Part shown: positions 1 through 7,151 of the stretch, piece by piece
How positions within the stretch are numbered: the stretch's first letter is position 1
How the letters are laid out: the number at the start of each line of letters is the position of its first letter
Source: an uncultured Akkermansia sp.
GTDB taxonomy: Bacteria; Verrucomicrobiota; Verrucomicrobiia; Verrucomicrobiales; Akkermansiaceae
Assembly: GCA_947624205.1 (NCBI GenBank)
Contig: CANQJI010000011.1
Span: forward strand, 1 to 44,647
Length of the DNA: 44,647 nucleotides
Reading direction: 5' to 3'
Notes under the pieces: generated by a model
Database searches by the model: none
Seen by the model: only the letters and a program-made list of their open reading frames with translations
Told to the model about the DNA's origin: nothing
Translations under genes and position numbers: made by a program

Positions 1-513
1 ATGTGCCGAAAATAATATGCTGCGTTCATTTTCTCCGTCAAGGAATCGAGCCGAAATCTCTTTTTCTTCCTCATTCAAAGGCTCATTCATGCGGGAAATA
101 ACCGTGAGGAATTCCTGAATCTGCTTGTCTTTCGTTAGCTCAGCCGCTGTCTCCCCCTTCTTGTTCCTGATGGTGGCATCGGCTCCTTTCGCTACGAGCC
201 AGCAGATTGCGAGGCGGTTGTTTGCAGCCGCGGCGTGCATGAGGGCGGTTTGACCTTGCTTGTCCGTGGCGTTGATGTCTCCGCCTTTCTCAATGGCCTT
301 GAGTTTTTGGAGCAGGGAAGCTGCCTCCTTCTGTTCCTTGTTGAGCTTTGTCCCCTTCGCATGCTTTCCTATGCCTGCCGGAAAAAGCAGTTCTACCCCT
401 TGCTGCGGCGTGCCCTGTTTTATCGCCTCCTCCTTCGCTCCCGTCGCCCCTGCGAATATCAGCACACAGGCGAGCAGAAATGCTGTAAAACGCTTACAAT
501 AAGCTAATAACAA
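1..513 (-). CDS. Exported ankyrin-repeat protein, partial (runs off the left edge)
   Basis: The reverse strand is open from a TTG at 513 through base 1 (171 codons, no stop), so the C-terminus is missing. The N-terminus has a clear Sec signal: basic CKR, then a hydrophobic run FTAFLLACVLIFAGATGA, then a charged mature start (KEEA). Residues of about 85-130 form an ankyrin repeat: GGDINATDKQGQTALMHAA, then a second helix with CWLVAKGADATIRNKKGETA. Ankyrin repeats bind other proteins; no enzyme domain is visible, so this is a periplasmic or secreted scaffold of unknown target. There is no ATG in frame; TTG is the first plausible start and lacks a Shine-Dalgarno site. ATGs at 541 and 547 lie in another frame, separated from the gene by a run of eight C on the coding strand. 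Confidence 0.7.
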   Translation of the reverse strand, partial: MLLAYCKRFTAFLLACVLIFAGATGAKEEAIKQGTPQQGVELLFPAGIGKHAKGTKLNKEQKEAASLLQKLKAIEKGGDINATDKQGQTALMHAAAANNRLAICWLVAKGADATIRNKKGETAAELTKDKQIQEFLTVISRMNEPLNEEEKEISARFLDGENERSILFSAH

Positions 514-517
514 AAAC

Positions 518-525
518 GGGGGGGG
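518..525. repeat. Homopolymer G8/C8 tract at the 5' end of the ankyrin gene
   Basis: Eight consecutive G on the plus strand (C on the coding strand), just upstream of the TTG start at 513. Loss of one base would fuse in-frame ATGs at 541/547 to the signal peptide and the rest of the ankyrin reading frame. Whether the tract varies cannot be seen from one sequence. Confidence 0.5.
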
Positions 526-630
526 TAGCGGCGATGTACATAATCATGAAGGAAACGTGTGAAACTGCGCACAGTATATCTGTTACAGAAGAAAAAGCAA
601 GATAAAAAATCTACGATTTAATAATCCGCA

Positions 631-705
631 ATCGGACAAAAATGAGTGTACCGAACGAGGAAAAAGGGGACAAGAGATTTATCATCTGGACAAAAATAGT
701 GCACC
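631..705 (+). repeat. Left end of IS remnant: two direct copies of the terminal repeat
   Basis: Copy 1 at 631-655 and copy 2 at 684-705 share GGACAAAAAT followed by (G)AGTG(T/C)ACC, 53 bp apart start to start. They match the right-end copies in inverse orientation. Confidence 0.75.
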
Positions 706-715
706 ATAAGTCTGT

Positions 716-1211
716 ATGCTAAACACAGACAAAGGACAAGAAGGTATTGCGAACATCATTGAGACCCGCAATAAAAACAAGATGTTGCGCGCCTGTAAGG
801 AGAAAACAGCTTTTATCACGAGAGTAACAGGGATATCCAAATACAATCGCAAGTGCGTCATCATGCAGCTTGGGAGGTGCGAGAAGGAGAGTAAGGGAGG
901 AGTGGGGCGAAAAAAATTCAGAGAGGGAGATGTGCAAATTACTCGACGATTATGGAGTCTGGCCGATTACATGAATGCGGAGTATTTTCATGCAGGGATA
1001 GCACGCTGGATAGCCGATCTGGAGAGCAAGGAGACAGGCTAAGCCCCCCGCTGAAAGACTGCTGGCAAGCCCGGAAGTAAGCGAGGAAAACAAACAGCGC
1101 ATTAGAGCAACGGCAGAGGAGTGTAACTTTGTAAAAATCTCGGTGAAGCTCAAAGTAACGCTCGATAAGTTTTACGAGCGATTAGGGAGGCGAGAGAACA
1201 TATACGATTAG
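716..1211 (+). pseudogene. Transposase remnant, N-terminal part only, frameshifted
   Basis: The first part (716-1042, 108 codons) carries the N-terminal pattern of an rve-type transposase: a helical segment ending in GISKYNRKCVIMQL, which resembles the GYxRKYxIRLL motif, then a linker GRKKF and RRLWSLADYMNAEYFHAGI, which resembles the LWxxxDxxxxKRL segment. The frame ends at a TAA at 1040-1042, beside a C6 run. Reading continues one base on as LLASPEVSEENKQRIRATAE up to a TAG at 1209-1211. The order of segments matches the family, but the DDE catalytic domain that normally follows is absent. It lies just inside the left IS end, in the orientation expected. Confidence 0.6.
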
Positions 1212-1267
1212 GAGAAATATGTTTAAGGTCAATCGATGAGACAATCCTGTCTGCCCCCTGGCGGCGC

Positions 1268-1318
1268 CATTTGCAAAGGGAGCGACTCCGCTACGCTCCG
1301 TCGCTCCCTTTGCAAATG
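1268..1318. repeat. Perfect 19-bp inverted repeat inside the IS remnant
   Basis: Arms at 1268-1286 and 1300-1318 are exact reverse complements (CATTTGCAAAGGGAGCGAC), with a 13-nt spacer. The arms are too well preserved for their decayed setting. There is no T-run after either arm, so a simple terminator is unlikely. It may be a REP-like unit inserted after the IS died. Confidence 0.6.
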
Positions 1319-1365
1319 CTTCCTGAGGACATCAAAAACTATGACGGTCAAACATCGCTGAATAC

Positions 1366-1425
1366 TTCGGTACACTAATTATGTCCGATCACCTTTCTTT
1401 TTTCGGTACACTATTTTTGTCCGAT
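1366..1425 (-). repeat. Right end of IS remnant: two copies of the terminal repeat
   Basis: TTCGGTACACTA is present at 1366-1377 and 1402-1413, each followed after 5 bp or so by GTCCGAT. Read on the minus strand they match the left-end repeats, with the outer copy closest to the shared core. Confidence 0.75.
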
Positions 1426-1430
1426 CACGT

Positions 1431-1604
1431 AATCGTGCGCGTTGCGCAGATTTTTTCGGATCAATAATGTATGCTGAGATCTCTTTAGAGCCATCATCAT
1501 GATGACCGCTTATCGGCATGATTTATGATGCCTATAGGCGGATAATATCAGTCAATAAGGCATTCCTCTGTTGATTGACTTCTCGTCAAATGCGGGTGCC
1601 CTGG
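1431..1604 (+). repeat. Dispersed repeat R2, copy A
   Basis: About 174 bp here aligns, with a few single-base gaps, to the reverse strand of 20735-20905; by eye about 80 percent of bases agree. Well-conserved blocks are CTTTAGAGCCATCA, CATGATGACCGCTT, GGCATGATTTATGATG and ATATCAGTCAATAAGG. The left edge has GCGC-GTT-GCGC followed by a T-run, terminator-like, and begins 6 bp beyond the IS right end. The indels break any shared reading frame, so the conservation looks like DNA or RNA rather than protein. Confidence 0.6.
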
Positions 1605-1790
1605 TGCGGGAAGGGAGCGCAAGTGGGTGATTGTGGAGAGGGAGGTGGAGATAGCGGGGAGGTGATGGAGTTTGGGTATTGGATGAGGGATTGGCTGAGC
1701 CGGAGCGGGCTGGCGGAGGTGTTTGAGGCGCGGGAGGGTGTGCCATTTCCTGAGGAGGAGAATTATTGGCCGGGTGTGGCGTGTATATAG
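1590..1790 (+). CDS. Doubtful short ORF, possible gene fragment
   Basis: An ATG at 1590 opens 66 codons to a TAG at 1788-1790. The second half reads like a genuine soluble protein (MRDWLSRSGLAEVFEAREG, then PFPEEENYWPG), but the first half is glycine-rich and lies partly in repeat R2. The plus strand is strikingly G-rich here. I recognise no family. It could be the 3' end of a gene cut by the repeat, or chance. Confidence 0.22.
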   Translation: MRVPWCGKGAQVGDCGEGGGDSGEVMEFGYWMRDWLSRSGLAEVFEAREGVPFPEEENYWPGVACI

Positions 1791-1792
1791 AA

Positions 1793-1823
1793 CGGCACGC
1801 AACCCGTGCTGGATTGCGTGCCG
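1793..1823 (-). terminator. Hairpin downstream of the TRL-like lipoprotein gene
   Basis: Arms CGGCACGCAA (1793-1802) and TTGCGTGCCG (1814-1823) are perfect complements with an 11-nt loop. On the minus strand the stem is followed by TTCTATAT, a weak U-rich tail. It lies 41 bp past the stop of the gene ending at 1865, so it probably ends that transcript. Confidence 0.5.
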
Positions 1824-1864
1824 CCGTTAAATATGAATCGTCGATACTGATTCAGACTATCATG

Positions 1865-2179
1865 TTAGTTTCCGCGCACGACAGTCGTGTAGGAAGTGAT
1901 AATTCCAAGGATGTTTTTACGCTTCACATCCACACTGGAAACAGACGAGATTCCGCCGTTTCTCTTAGCAGCATCGATGGAACTGTCGCCGAGTGCAACC
2001 ACTCCGAGATAAGAGGTCGAAGTAGCCTCTCCGACACGAGCACCGGACGAGGAAGTCGCCGCCACAGGATCAGAGACGTCCGCATATACAGTACCAATGG
2101 GACGAGTGTTTATACCGCCGCAGCTGCTCAGGGTGAGAGCCGCCACGCCGAACGCAACGAGTGCAATGGTCTTTTTCAT
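1865..2179 (-). CDS. TRL-like family lipoprotein
   Basis: This is a small protein of 104 residues after starting at the ATG at 2179; an upstream start at 2221 in the same frame would put 14 odd residues before a perfect signal peptide. MKKTIALVAFGVAALTLSSC is a lipoprotein signal with lipobox LSSC, so the mature protein should be lipid-anchored at the cysteine. The mature part shows the TRL-like (PF13146) pattern: GTVYADVSDPVAATSS, then GEATSTSYLGVVALGDSSID, AAKRNGG, and a closing SVDVKRKNILGI. The molecular role of this family is not known; members are small envelope lipoproteins. It is monocistronic, with a hairpin terminator after it and repeat R1 copy A immediately upstream, which may therefore contain or influence its promoter. 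Confidence 0.85.
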   Translation of the reverse strand: MKKTIALVAFGVAALTLSSCGGINTRPIGTVYADVSDPVAATSSSGARVGEATSTSYLGVVALGDSSIDAAKRNGGISSVSSVDVKRKNILGIITSYTTVVRGN

Positions 2180-2221
2180 AGTAATAGTTAGTTTGTATGG
2201 CTTGCCCGAAGGCGGAGTCAA

Positions 2222-2416
2222 GTATATCTCTTTCTGAAAGCGATGTACAGCCTAAAATTAAGTAATATATGTACTCTTAACTAATAATTCTATTTTGGGA
2301 GGTCAAAAATATTATCCATAAGACTCTCTTTTTTTACGAGGGATTACTATCTTAAACACTTGTTGTGAACAGAAAAGAAAATTTATGAAGTATATCTCTT
2401 TCAGAATGCGATATGC
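2222..2416 (+). repeat. 195-bp dispersed repeat R1, copy A
   Basis: This stretch matches the reverse complement of 35365-35559 base for base in length (195 bp each, no gaps), with roughly a dozen mismatches by eye. Both ends are near-palindromes built on TATATCTCTTTC and GAAAG(A/C)GAT, so the ends are also inverted repeats of each other. The interior is A+T-rich and has no conserved ORF. It fits a MITE-like or structured noncoding element. Here it lies between tlyA (downstream end) and the start of the TRL-like gene. Confidence 0.8.
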
Positions 2417-2536
2417 AAGCCAAAAATTCCTCTTTCCACAAAAATTTGCGTTGACCCAAAAATCTTGCAAAGGGAGGAGGGAACTGCTGCACCACAGCCG
2501 TTCCAAGATAACCCTGCCGAGCAAAATGATCCGATT

Positions 2537-3265
2537 TTAGCGCAGCCAGGCAAGGAATTCCTTGTTGCCCTCCATACCGGTGATAGGGGAAGGGGCTACC
2601 CCCATCCATGAGCGGTTCAGCTCCTCTGTGACAAAGCGGTGGATCTTCTCCACGGCTCTCTCGTGCAATGCCGGGTCGCGTACAATGCCACCCGGGCCAA
2701 TATCCTCCGGTTGCAATTCAAACTGTGGTTTGACCAGTACAATGGCGTCTCCACCTTCTTCGAGACAGGAAAAGGCCGCCGGAAGTATCTTGGTAAGCGA
2801 AATAAAAGAAACGTCGCTCACTATGAGTTGCACCTTCTCGCCGAGATCCTCCGGGGTGAGATAACGAGCATTGAATTGCTCCCGCACGATAACACGAGGA
2901 TCACTGCGTAGTTTCCACACCAGCTGGTTGGTGCCGACATCCACCGCGTGCACACGTGCAGCGCCATGCTGGAGCAGGCAATCCGTAAAGCCCCCGGTGG
3001 ATGAGCCGACATCCAGGCACACCTTACCCGCCGGATCCACCGGGAAGACATCCAACGCCCCGGCGAGCTTCAGCCCGCCGCGACTCACGTACGGAGGCGG
3101 AGTCTTGACGGCCAAGGGCAGGGCATCATCCACCTTGGTGCCCGGCTTGGTGATAAGATTGCCGCCCACGGTGACCTCCCCCGCAAGGATGAGTCGCTGA
3201 GCTTGTTCCCTGGACGCAGCAAGCCCCGCTGCGTGCAAAAGGACATCCAAGCGTTGCTTTGGCAT
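2537..3265 (-). CDS. tlyA: TlyA-family rRNA 2'-O-methyltransferase (S4-FtsJ)
   Basis: This protein of 242 residues, normal for the family, has an N-terminal S4 RNA-binding domain (about 3-60: RLDVLLHAAGLAASREQAQRL, written here as RLDVLLHAAGL then REQAQRLILAGEV). A FtsJ-like methyltransferase domain follows, with SAM motif CLDVGSSTGGFTDCLL near residue 84, an acidic VDVGTNQL, SDVSFISL and the catalytic-type lysine in VLVKPQFE. TlyA enzymes methylate ribose 2'-OH groups of cytidines in 16S and/or 23S rRNA; which one here cannot be told. The ATG at 3265 is followed at once by PKQRLDVLL, the expected S4 start. It leads a group of minus-strand genes, 42 bp after the proline-rich gene. Confidence 0.92.
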   Translation of the reverse strand: MPKQRLDVLLHAAGLAASREQAQRLILAGEVTVGGNLITKPGTKVDDALPLAVKTPPPYVSRGGLKLAGALDVFPVDPAGKVCLDVGSSTGGFTDCLLQHGAARVHAVDVGTNQLVWKLRSDPRVIVREQFNARYLTPEDLGEKVQLIVSDVSFISLTKILPAAFSCLEEGGDAIVLVKPQFELQPEDIGPGGIVRDPALHERAVEKIHRFVTEELNRSWMGVAPSPITGMEGNKEFLAWLR

Positions 3266-3307
3266 GTGCGGCTGCGGGGCTTGATAGGGGAGTCTTTTCC
3301 CTTTGGA

Positions 3308-3991
3308 TCAGATAGGAGCGATTGGTAAACGACGACGCGGACGATTTGACCGCGGTGCCGCCGGTTGTTGTTCAGCAGCGGGACGAGCAACAGGCTCCGG
3401 CGACGCCGGTTTGACCTCGCGCCGCGGAGTAGTAGAAACCGTTACCGCTGCCGGCGTTGCTTTCACCACGGCGGGACTCTTCAGTCCCACAGCGGGTTTG
3501 CCGGGGTTCAGAGTGTTTGCCGGCGCCGCCTCCACCACGGGGGAACTCACCACCGGCGTCTTTGCTACGACTGGCTTCGTAGCAATCGGCAACACGGTCG
3601 TACGAGGCTGAGGACGCGAAGAAACCGTCGGAGCAGGGGGCAGAGGTTCAGCTGCCCTAGGGGGAGAAATGGGCAACACAGTAGGACGTGGCTGCCTCGG
3701 TGCAGCAGCGATAGGAGGCGTCGTGGGCTTTGGCGCAAGGAGCACCGGCTTCGGCTCAACAGGAGTCCTATCCGAAGCAATTGGTACGCTGCGACGCGCA
3801 GGTGCTGCAGTCGTGGTACGGGGACTCCTGCGGAAGAACGAGAAGAAACCGCGAGACGCCGGCTGCTTCACCTCCATGAAACGAGGGGGCAGGGGAGGGT
3901 CGCCCAGTCGATGAATGCGTACGCCGGATGCGGCAGAGGCGAGGCTTCCCAAGAAACCACAGGTAAGCAAGATTAGTGTGAGAGTGCGCAT
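3308..3991 (-). CDS. Exported proline/alanine-rich low-complexity protein
   Basis: This protein of 227 residues has a signal peptide (MRTLTLILLTCGFLGSLASA) and a short ordered start (GVRIHRLGDPPLPPRFMEV). The rest is disordered P/A/T/V/R-rich sequence with the recurrent motif RPTVLPIS / RTTVLPIA, and a highly basic tail RSNRPRRRLPIAPI. No domain is recognised. The composition suggests a periplasmic linker or a wall- or polyanion-binding protein, but that is a guess. The minus-strand frame is supported by the signal peptide; long plus-strand frames across it are arginine-rich shadows. Confidence 0.6.
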   Translation of the reverse strand: MRTLTLILLTCGFLGSLASAASGVRIHRLGDPPLPPRFMEVKQPASRGFFSFFRRSPRTTTAAPARRSVPIASDRTPVEPKPVLLAPKPTTPPIAAAPRQPRPTVLPISPPRAAEPLPPAPTVSSRPQPRTTVLPIATKPVVAKTPVVSSPVVEAAPANTLNPGKPAVGLKSPAVVKATPAAVTVSTTPRREVKPASPEPVARPAAEQQPAAPRSNRPRRRLPIAPI

Positions 3992-4026
3992 GATGGTGGA
4001 TTCGTTGTTTTTGTACTGTTTATGTT

Positions 4027-4473
4027 TTAGAATAGTGGTGAAAAGTATGGATAATACTGCAAAAAGCCGCTGACTATGCAGAAAGTTGCCAAGGGTATGA
4101 GGAGGAGAAATATGACGTCACGCCAGGGACTTACCGTTTTTGTGTCCGGTAAAACCGTCACGATCAACACACTGAGGCATCCCAACCACAAGAGCGCATA
4201 CAGGGTTCCCCAAAATGGCGTTTCCGAGAATATAGTTGTTTGTGTGCATTGCGCCGCATAGAAAATTGCCTGGGGTAAAATGCTCATTACCGCAAACTCA
4301 GGCCGTAATTTCTGTCGGCACAGTCTCGCCCAAACGGCGCCCCAAACAACAACCATCGCCACACCGGCAACCACGAGAGCCAACGTCGCTCCCAATCGCG
4401 AAACGAGCAACTCCCCGCAGTTCAAAAAAACAACCAGAGGAGTAACGATGTAGATGTAGGTGCGACGATCCAT
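4027..4473 (-). CDS. Small polytopic membrane protein, unknown function
   Basis: From the ATG at 4473 the protein has 148 residues and four predicted membrane helices: YIYIVTPLVVFLNCGELLV, LALVVAGVAMVVVWGAVWA, LYALLWLGCLSVLIVTVL and VIFLLLIPLATFCIVSGFL. I prefer this start to the TTG at 4497, because it follows the osmC stop by 5 bp with GAGAG just before it, whereas the TTG would overlap osmC. No family is recognised. It is probably cotranscribed after the OsmC-like gene. Confidence 0.6.
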   Translation of the reverse strand: MDRRTYIYIVTPLVVFLNCGELLVSRLGATLALVVAGVAMVVVWGAVWARLCRQKLRPEFAVMSILPQAIFYAAQCTQTTIFSETPFWGTLYALLWLGCLSVLIVTVLPDTKTVSPWRDVIFLLLIPLATFCIVSGFLQYYPYFSPLF

Positions 4474-4478
4474 CTCTC

Positions 4479-4886
4479 TCAATTTTTCCAATGCCAAGTG
4501 ATGGACACCTCAATGTCCGGATGCAAACTCCGCATGGCAGGGCTTCCCATCACACAGTCGAACAATGCATCCCGGTGCGGCGTATCTTCCGGAAGCGGAG
4601 CGTAGATATCGATCAGAATGCGTGCTATTCTTCGCGGATTTGCGCTCATCTCTTTCACCACCTCCATACGCAACCCTCGCAAATCCAAACCGTGTTCTTG
4701 TGAGTAGATACCCATAATTGTGCTCATACACGCCGCAGTGGCGGAGCACATCAAATCCGTCGGTGAAAAGGATTCTCCTTTCCCGTGGTTGTCAATGGGG
4801 GCGTCCGTACTCACCCGCGCGCCGGAGGATTCGTGTTCCAGCGTACAGTGCAGGTCACCCTCATACACGAGACTACACTTTACCAT
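4479..4886 (-). CDS. OsmC/YhfA-family protein
   Basis: This 135-residue protein shows the OsmC pattern: an N-terminal beta sheet (SLVYEGDLHCTLEH), then GESFSPTDLMCSATAACMST with Cys47 and Cys53 on the central helix, and a C-terminal ferredoxin-like half (VVKEMSANPRRIARILIDIY ... CVMGSPAMRSLHPDIEVSI). OsmC/Ohr proteins reduce organic hydroperoxides using two cysteines. The YhfA branch is less well characterised, so a peroxidase role is likely but not proven. It is the first gene of a probable two-gene unit with the membrane protein, divergent from the ABC operon at 5277. Confidence 0.85.
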   Translation of the reverse strand: MVKCSLVYEGDLHCTLEHESSGARVSTDAPIDNHGKGESFSPTDLMCSATAACMSTIMGIYSQEHGLDLRGLRMEVVKEMSANPRRIARILIDIYAPLPEDTPHRDALFDCVMGSPAMRSLHPDIEVSITWHWKN

Positions 4887-5276
4887 GACACCATCGTACG
4901 CCTTGCTTTGCCTTTCGTCAAGAAGGAATCACATTACCCTAAAAAAATTTCTACAGGATGTCTCTAACGCCTCCTCGAAAATCCGAGCTCTCCAGCTTCC
5001 CCGGAACCCCAGTTTTAATCTGCTTTTTCCCCCGATTTTTTAACCTTGTCTCCATCCTTATAAGAAGGGGACAAACATTCATGCTTATTGCAATCGAGTG
5101 AATTAAATGAATTTCTTACTTCGCATAATATATGTAATGCAAAATTAGACCGCTTAAAAATATTTCCGTCGGGGGCACAAAACAAAAGCCTCCGGCTAAA
5201 ATTATTCGAGAGATTTTCGCGCAAGAGATTCGCCTTGAAAAAGCGGATAGGTATGATAAAATGAGGAGCGAACGGT
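4887..5276. other. Divergent intergenic region before the ABC operon
   Basis: These 390 bp hold no credible gene. They must contain the promoters of the OsmC-like gene (minus) and of the ABC operon (plus). I see no repeat, tRNA or riboswitch here. The sequence turns A+T-rich in the half nearest 5277. Confidence 0.5.
5235..5262 (+). promoter_or_regulatory. Candidate sigma70-type promoter for the gldAFG-like operon
   Basis: TTGAAA (5235-5240) and TAAAAT (5257-5262) are separated by 16 bp. The GAGGAG ribosome site (5263-5268) follows directly, so a transcript started here would begin at or inside that site. This makes the promoter doubtful, or the leader extremely short. Confidence 0.3.
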
Positions 5277-6218
5277 ATGGGTATGGTCAGCACAGAGCAC
5301 TTGTACAAGACATTCGGGCGGTTTATGGCGGTGAAGGATGTCAATTTCAGCGTGGAGAAAGGAGAGATTGTTGGATTTCTGGGACCGAATGGTGCGGGCA
5401 AGACAACGACAATGAAGATGTTGACAGGATACCTTCCTCCAACTGCCGGCACCGCGAGTATCGCCGGACACGACATTTTGGATGAACCGCTGGAAGCCCG
5501 CCGACACCTTGGTTACATGCCCGAGAATGTGCCGTTGTACGACGAGATGAGGGTGTATGAGTATTTGGCTTACCGTGCAAGGCTGAAAGGCTTATACGGC
5601 AAGGGAGTGCGTGCGGAAGTTGGGAAAGTTATTGATCGTTGCGGTTTGAATATCAAACGCAAAAACATGATTCGCACGCTTTCAAAAGGCTACAGACAGC
5701 GTGTTGGTTTGGCGGATGCTCTACTTGGTGCACCGGAGTTGTTAATTTTGGATGAACCAACCAATGGATTGGATCCCAACCAGATACGCCAGATACGTGA
5801 GTTGATCCGTGAACTCTCCGAAGAGCACACTGTTCTGCTTTCTACACACATACTCAGTGAGGTGGAAATGATCTGCAACAAGGTCATTATTATCGACAAC
5901 GGTGAAATCAAGGCGGCAGACACTCCGGCGCAGCTCACCGGGAGTCTACGTGCCGCCGGTCGAGTTTCTGTCGAGTACAAGGGAGATCTGGATATCGTGA
6001 TGCGTGAATTAGGAGCCCTTCCCACGGTGAAAAAAATAATTTACGAAGGATCTCTTCCGGGAGGCTGGCAGCGTCTCGTGGTGCGTGCCGAACCCGGGAC
6101 CGACACACGAGAAAAAACTGCGGCGATTATTTCCCGACTGGGCTATCCGTTGCGTCACATCTATCGCCACATTCCGAGTTTGGAAGATGTCTTCGTTGAG
6201 ATGACACGCCACGACTAG
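5277..6218 (+). CDS. ABC transporter ATP-binding protein, GldA-like
   Basis: This ATPase subunit of 313 residues carries all motifs: Walker A GPNGAGKTT near residue 37, Q-loop region MPENVPLYDEM, signature LSKGYRQRVG, Walker B LLILDEPTNGLD and switch His in STHILSEVE. A C-terminal extension of about 90 residues follows, as in NatA/GldA-type exporters. It should energise the permease encoded next. GAGGAG lies 8 bp before the ATG at 5277; a second ATG two codons on is also possible. The following permease, GldG-like and DUF4340 genes are closely spaced on the same strand and form one operon. The Gld names come from Bacteroidota gliding; no gliding function is implied here. Confidence 0.92.
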   Translation: MGMVSTEHLYKTFGRFMAVKDVNFSVEKGEIVGFLGPNGAGKTTTMKMLTGYLPPTAGTASIAGHDILDEPLEARRHLGYMPENVPLYDEMRVYEYLAYRARLKGLYGKGVRAEVGKVIDRCGLNIKRKNMIRTLSKGYRQRVGLADALLGAPELLILDEPTNGLDPNQIRQIRELIRELSEEHTVLLSTHILSEVEMICNKVIIIDNGEIKAADTPAQLTGSLRAAGRVSVEYKGDLDIVMRELGALPTVKKIIYEGSLPGGWQRLVVRAEPGTDTREKTAAIISRLGYPLRHIYRHIPSLEDVFVEMTRHD

Positions 6219-6260
6219 CCCCTGCCCGCTTTTCAACACTGAAAACAAATTTCCCCGATC

Positions 6261-7118
6261 ATGAAATCACAAGAAGAGACGCCACCCGGAACGAGAGAAA
6301 AAAGCGAGTCTGAGGCAGTGCGCCGTCGCACAAGCTGGTTTGCCACATTGCGTACCCTCTATCTACGCGAGCTGAAAGTTTATCTCGGCACACCGTTTGG
6401 ATGGGTAATTCTTGCTTGCACCATGGTGTTGCTGGGTTTCTGCTTGCAAGCGGTCATTCAGATCATGAGTAAGTCCACAGGCGAAGGTGTTATGTACTAC
6501 CTGCTCAATAACATCAACTTCTGGTTTTTCTTCATCTTCATCTTTCCCCTCATCACCATGCGCAGCCTGGCAGAGGAAGAACGTCAAGGGACGCTGGAGG
6601 GGCTGCTGACTGCGCCCGTAACAACCACACAGATTATCCTCGGCAAATATTTAGCGGCATACACCTTCTATCTCATTCTCTGGATCCCCCTGCTCCTCTA
6701 TCCATGGATGAGTCAGCTGGCGAATCTCTACACGGAGTATCGTTACAACATTACCGCCAGCGGAGAGATTCCTTATCTACTTGCCGATTGGTTTGGTCCG
6801 TACGCCATTTTGTCGCTCATGGGCACCTTTTTCATTGCTGTCGGACTCCTCTGCTCCGCGACGACACGCAGTCAGATTATCGCGGGAATCCTCTGCACCA
6901 GCTTCATGATTTCGTTTTACTTCATAGGACGTGTTACCGAGCTTTGGGGGGAATTCCCGGCCGCTCCCGTCTTTCATTACCTGTCTTGCACAGAGCAGGT
7001 AAGCTCCTTCTCCCGCGGGTTGCTGGATACGCGTCCTGTGGTTCTCTATTTCACGCTCGCCCTCTTCACTCTCGCGCTGGTCAAGAGAGTGGTTGATTAC
7101 CGCCGCTGGTCGCGTTAA
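6261..7118 (+). CDS. ABC-2 type permease, GldF-like
   Basis: This 285-residue membrane protein has a charged N-terminus and six likely helices: GWVILACTMVLLGFCLQAVI, FWFFFIFIFPLITMRSLAEE, TFYLILWIPLLLYPWMSQL, YAILSLMGTFFIAVGLLCSA, IIAGILCTSFMISFYFIG and VVLYFTLALFTLALVKRVV. The segment TMRSLAEEERQGTLEGLLTAP is the classic ABC-2 motif after helix 2. It pairs with the ATPase at 5277 and with the GldG-like protein at 7152 as a transporter of unknown substrate. The ATG at 6261 is the first in frame, 42 bp after the ATPase stop. Confidence 0.9.
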   Translation: MKSQEETPPGTREKSESEAVRRRTSWFATLRTLYLRELKVYLGTPFGWVILACTMVLLGFCLQAVIQIMSKSTGEGVMYYLLNNINFWFFFIFIFPLITMRSLAEEERQGTLEGLLTAPVTTTQIILGKYLAAYTFYLILWIPLLLYPWMSQLANLYTEYRYNITASGEIPYLLADWFGPYAILSLMGTFFIAVGLLCSATTRSQIIAGILCTSFMISFYFIGRVTELWGEFPAAPVFHYLSCTEQVSSFSRGLLDTRPVVLYFTLALFTLALVKRVVDYRRWSR

Positions 7119-7151
7119 CTTTCTCTTATCTTCGTTTTTCTCCTCGTTTCC

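Larger units (their letters stand above)
631..1425 (+). mobile_element. Decayed rve-superfamily insertion sequence with doubled terminal repeats
   Basis: The element is bounded by inverted ends that share the core ATCGGACAAAAATAGTGTAC. Each end carries two copies in the same orientation: 631-655 and 684-705 on the left, and 1366-1389 and 1402-1425 (inverted) on the right. Multiple transposase-binding sites at each end are known for rve-type elements such as the IS21 group. Inside is only the N-terminal part of a transposase, already frameshifted, and then about 150 bp without coding; the catalytic DDE domain is gone. The element cannot transpose by itself, although its ends could still be bound by a related transposase elsewhere in the genome. 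I see no clear target-site duplication. The exact IS family is uncertain. Confidence 0.7.

Noticed and set aside
3365..3976. A 203-codon plus-strand frame rich in arginine
   Set aside because: It is a composition artefact opposite the proline-rich exported protein, whose strand has a signal peptide.
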